The position numbers were made by a program, and so were the translations under genes. Shown here one piece after another: positions 62,419 through 64,000 of a stretch of DNA of 64,000 nt. Under the pieces are notes generated by a model. It ran no database searches, had not been told where the DNA came from, and saw only the letters and a list, made by a program, of their open reading frames with translations. Every line of letters starts with the position of its first letter. Position 1 is the first letter of the stretch. Source of the DNA: Phycisphaerae bacterium. GTDB taxonomy: Bacteria; Planctomycetota; Phycisphaerae; Phycisphaerales; UBA1924. The stretch is from assembly GCA_016873295.1 (NCBI GenBank), contig VGXM01000003.1, positions 62,001 through 126,000 of the forward strand. Reading direction: 5' to 3'.

Positions 62419-63246
62419 ATGACCGACGCGCCGGCCCGCACGATCGAGGTGGACCTGCCCTGCGTCCGGTGCCGATACCTGCTGCGCGGGGTCGACGCGC
62501 GCGGCCAATGCCCGGAGTGTGCCCTGCCGATCGCGGAGAGCTTCGACCCGCGTCGGCTGCTGCTGGCGGACCGGCGCTGGCTGAGGCGCCGCGCGATCGC
62601 GACGACCCTGACCTGCCTGTTCCCGGTCTTCTGCTTCGCCACGTTCGTGGTGTTTGTGTGGTCCGAGGCCGTCGCCTGGATGATCAACCTTGCGGCCGCG
62701 ATGGCGGTGCTTCTGCCGATCGTCATCCTCGCGCTCGCGGCCGCGGCGACGGCCCCCGATCAGCACGCCGGGAGGCAGGCCAGGGTCGGGCGGTGGATCG
62801 CGGTCGGGGCGGGCGCGGCGATGGTGATGGTGTGTTCGACCGCGCCGCTCTGGGTCGCGCTCTCGCCGACGCTTGTGCGCGGATGGCTCGTCCCGGTCGT
62901 CGCGGTGTTCGGGTCGCTGGCGGTGATCGCCGGGACGGGCCTGGTGTGGAGCGACCTTGCGCGGCGCGAGCGGCTCCGATCGCGCGCTCGGTTGGCCGAG
63001 GCGGTGGTGTGGCTGGCGCTGTTCGGGGCGTCGCTCCTGGGCCTTGCGTGGCTGGCGGGAGCGTTTGGTTACTGGCCGGCCGCGGAGTGGGTGGCGCGAA
63101 TTTTCGGGACGGTGCTCCTGGTCGGCATGGCGGCGGTGGGGCTCTCGTGGCTGATCGCGGGGGTGCTCGCGGCCCGCATGCTCCGGAGGATGCGCGGTGA
63201 GGCCGTCGATCCAGCGGCGCTCCCCTCGACCATGCCGGGCCCTTGA
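62419..63246 (+). CDS. Polytopic membrane protein with N-terminal zinc-ribbon-like motif
   Basis: A 275-residue protein. CVRCRYLLRGVDARGQCPEC at residues 14-33 is a CxxC...CxxC ribbon, common at the N-terminus of planctomycete membrane proteins. Six hydrophobic stretches follow, roughly from 65 to 260 (CLFPVFCFATFVVFVW, LAAAMAVLLPIVILALAAAAT). No enzyme motif is visible. It is convergent with the FUN14-like gene, 3 nt away. Confidence 0.65.
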   Translation: MTDAPARTIEVDLPCVRCRYLLRGVDARGQCPECALPIAESFDPRRLLLADRRWLRRRAIATTLTCLFPVFCFATFVVFVWSEAVAWMINLAAAMAVLLPIVILALAAAATAPDQHAGRQARVGRWIAVGAGAAMVMVCSTAPLWVALSPTLVRGWLVPVVAVFGSLAVIAGTGLVWSDLARRERLRSRARLAEAVVWLALFGASLLGLAWLAGAFGYWPAAEWVARIFGTVLLVGMAAVGLSWLIAGVLAARMLRRMRGEAVDPAALPSTMPGP

Positions 63247-63249
63247 CGG

Positions 63250-63789
63250 TCAGGCGCGGCGGAAGCCGAGGAAGAGCCCGGCCCCGGCGGCGACGGCGGA
63301 GGGGACGTAACCCAGCACGAAGTCGCGGAACTCGTCGAGCCGACCCCGGGTCCAGTCGAGGGCTTCGCCCAGGTGGTCGCCGACCGCCGCCCAGTCGATG
63401 GTGGCGGCGCCGGTGCGGTCGAGCACGATCACCAGGACCGCGATCGCCCCCGCGACCAGCAGCGACACCTTGAGGAACATCCGCGTGACCCACCCGACGA
63501 AGTAGGCGGCGAGGAAGGAGAGGCCCAGGCGCACCGTCGCAGGGCCGCCCTCGTCGATCAGGCGGCTCCTTGCCGGCGCGGGCGGGTCGGGAGCGGGGGC
63601 GCCGGTGGCGACGAACCCCTGCACGGGCGGGGGCCGATCAGTGGCGGGGGCGCCGGCGGTGAGGGCCGCGTAGGCCCACAGGGCGGCGCCCGCCAGCGTC
63701 AGGGCGAGCATCGCCAGCACGACGCGGGACCTCCAGGGCGGGCGCCTGCCCGGCGGCTTGGGAGCGGAGTTGGCGGGCGCATCCGGCAT
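63250..63789 (-). CDS. FUN14-family membrane protein
   Basis: A 179-residue protein. One membrane helix at about 23-45 precedes a Pro-rich segment, and the FUN14-like core follows: GLSFLAAYFVGWVTRMFLKVSLLVAGAIAVLVIVLD, then a helix and a glycine-rich end PSAVAAGAGLFLGFRR. FUN14 proteins in bacteria have unknown function. It lies 6 nt after argH on the same strand. Confidence 0.72.
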   Translation of the reverse strand: MPDAPANSAPKPPGRRPPWRSRVVLAMLALTLAGAALWAYAALTAGAPATDRPPPVQGFVATGAPAPDPPAPARSRLIDEGGPATVRLGLSFLAAYFVGWVTRMFLKVSLLVAGAIAVLVIVLDRTGAATIDWAAVGDHLGEALDWTRGRLDEFRDFVLGYVPSAVAAGAGLFLGFRRA

Positions 63790-63795
63790 GGCGGG

Positions 63796-64000
63796 TCAGG
63801 CGAGGCCCAGGCGGCGCTCGGCGGCGGCGAGGGCGGCGTCCACCGCCCTGGGGCCCGTGCCGCCCGGGATCTCCCGCCGGGCCAGGCACGACTCGACGGT
63901 GAGCCAGCCCGCCACGTCCGGGCCGATGCGGTCGGAGAACTTGCGGAGCGAGTCGAGCGGAAGCTCGTCGAGGCGCTTGCCCGCGCCGATCGCCTCGCGG
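63796..64000 (-). CDS. argH: Argininosuccinate lyase, C-terminal part (continues beyond the window)
   Basis: The final 67 codons are in the window. They read GKRLDELPLDSLRKFSDRIG...VESCLARREIPGGTGPRAVDAALAAAERRLG, matching the C-terminal helices of argininosuccinate lyase. In the enzyme this region carries the GGT(A/G)P motif. The gene runs off the right edge. Confidence 0.85.
   Translation of the reverse strand, partial: REAIGAGKRLDELPLDSLRKFSDRIGPDVAGWLTVESCLARREIPGGTGPRAVDAALAAAERRLGLA

Overview
The window is G+C-rich, densely coded chromosomal DNA. It most resembles a planctomycete of the Phycisphaerae type. This rests on gene content, not on a database match: extracytoplasmic-function (ECF) sigma factor plus Ser/Thr kinase pairs, secreted proteins ending in a PxPGxAAL...RRRR sorting tail, several pseudopilins, a bacterial topoisomerase VI, Gfo/Idh/MocA and ThuA sugar-catabolism genes, and a decayed copy of a planctomycete-style secreted repeat protein. 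No rRNA, CRISPR array, insertion sequence or prophage was seen.

Layout. 1-5.3 kb: a Tat-exported class V aminotransferase, the tail of a vanished kinase gene, then an ECF sigma factor with a kinase-TPR protein and the initiator tRNA. 5.4-10.2 kb: gmhA, a hypothetical, a homogentisate-dioxygenase-like enzyme and a secreted collagen-like protein. 10.3-15.3 kb: PilZ protein, Obg GTPase, then an MFS transporter, sugar isomerase and oxidoreductase. 15.3-21.6 kb (minus strand): ThuA protein, pseudopilin, adenylate kinase, a transglutaminase-like protein lacking two catalytic residues, and EF-G. 21.9-27.5 kb (minus): a four-gene overlapping run rlmN, membrane protein, polyprenyl-phosphate glycosyltransferase, O-antigen-ligase-like protein. 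27.7-30.1 kb: a 1.2-kb tandem duplication of a secreted HAF-repeat protein gene with its promoter. 30.1-36.4 kb: a sialidase-like secreted protein behind a promoter with a G10 spacer, ispH, an exported nuclease/phosphatase-fold protein, a pseudopilin and partner, and a frameshifted gene remnant.

36.5-44 kb: a tricorn-type protease, convergent with a second sigma/kinase pair whose kinase carries an anti-sigma-like zinc motif at its N-terminus and WD40 repeats at its C-terminus. 44.2-50.3 kb: a sorting-tail protein and topoisomerase VI subunits A and B, separated by a DUF1801 protein, a broken amidohydrolase gene and a coiled-coil secreted protein. 50.4-54.6 kb: a cysteine-synthase-like enzyme, a TPR fragment, nrfHA (nitrite to ammonium) and a universal stress protein. 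54.6-64 kb: a three-frame pseudogene, ndk, a sorting-tail protein, csrA, a NifU-type scaffold, an exported hypothetical with a JAMM-like motif, a nested inverted-repeat element, tyrS, a hotdog protein, an MBL hydrolase, two membrane proteins and the end of argH.

Two themes stand out. Many genes have TANNNT only 6-8 nt before the start codon, which suggests leaderless mRNAs. The window also holds at least five gene remnants, so the region has been losing genes.
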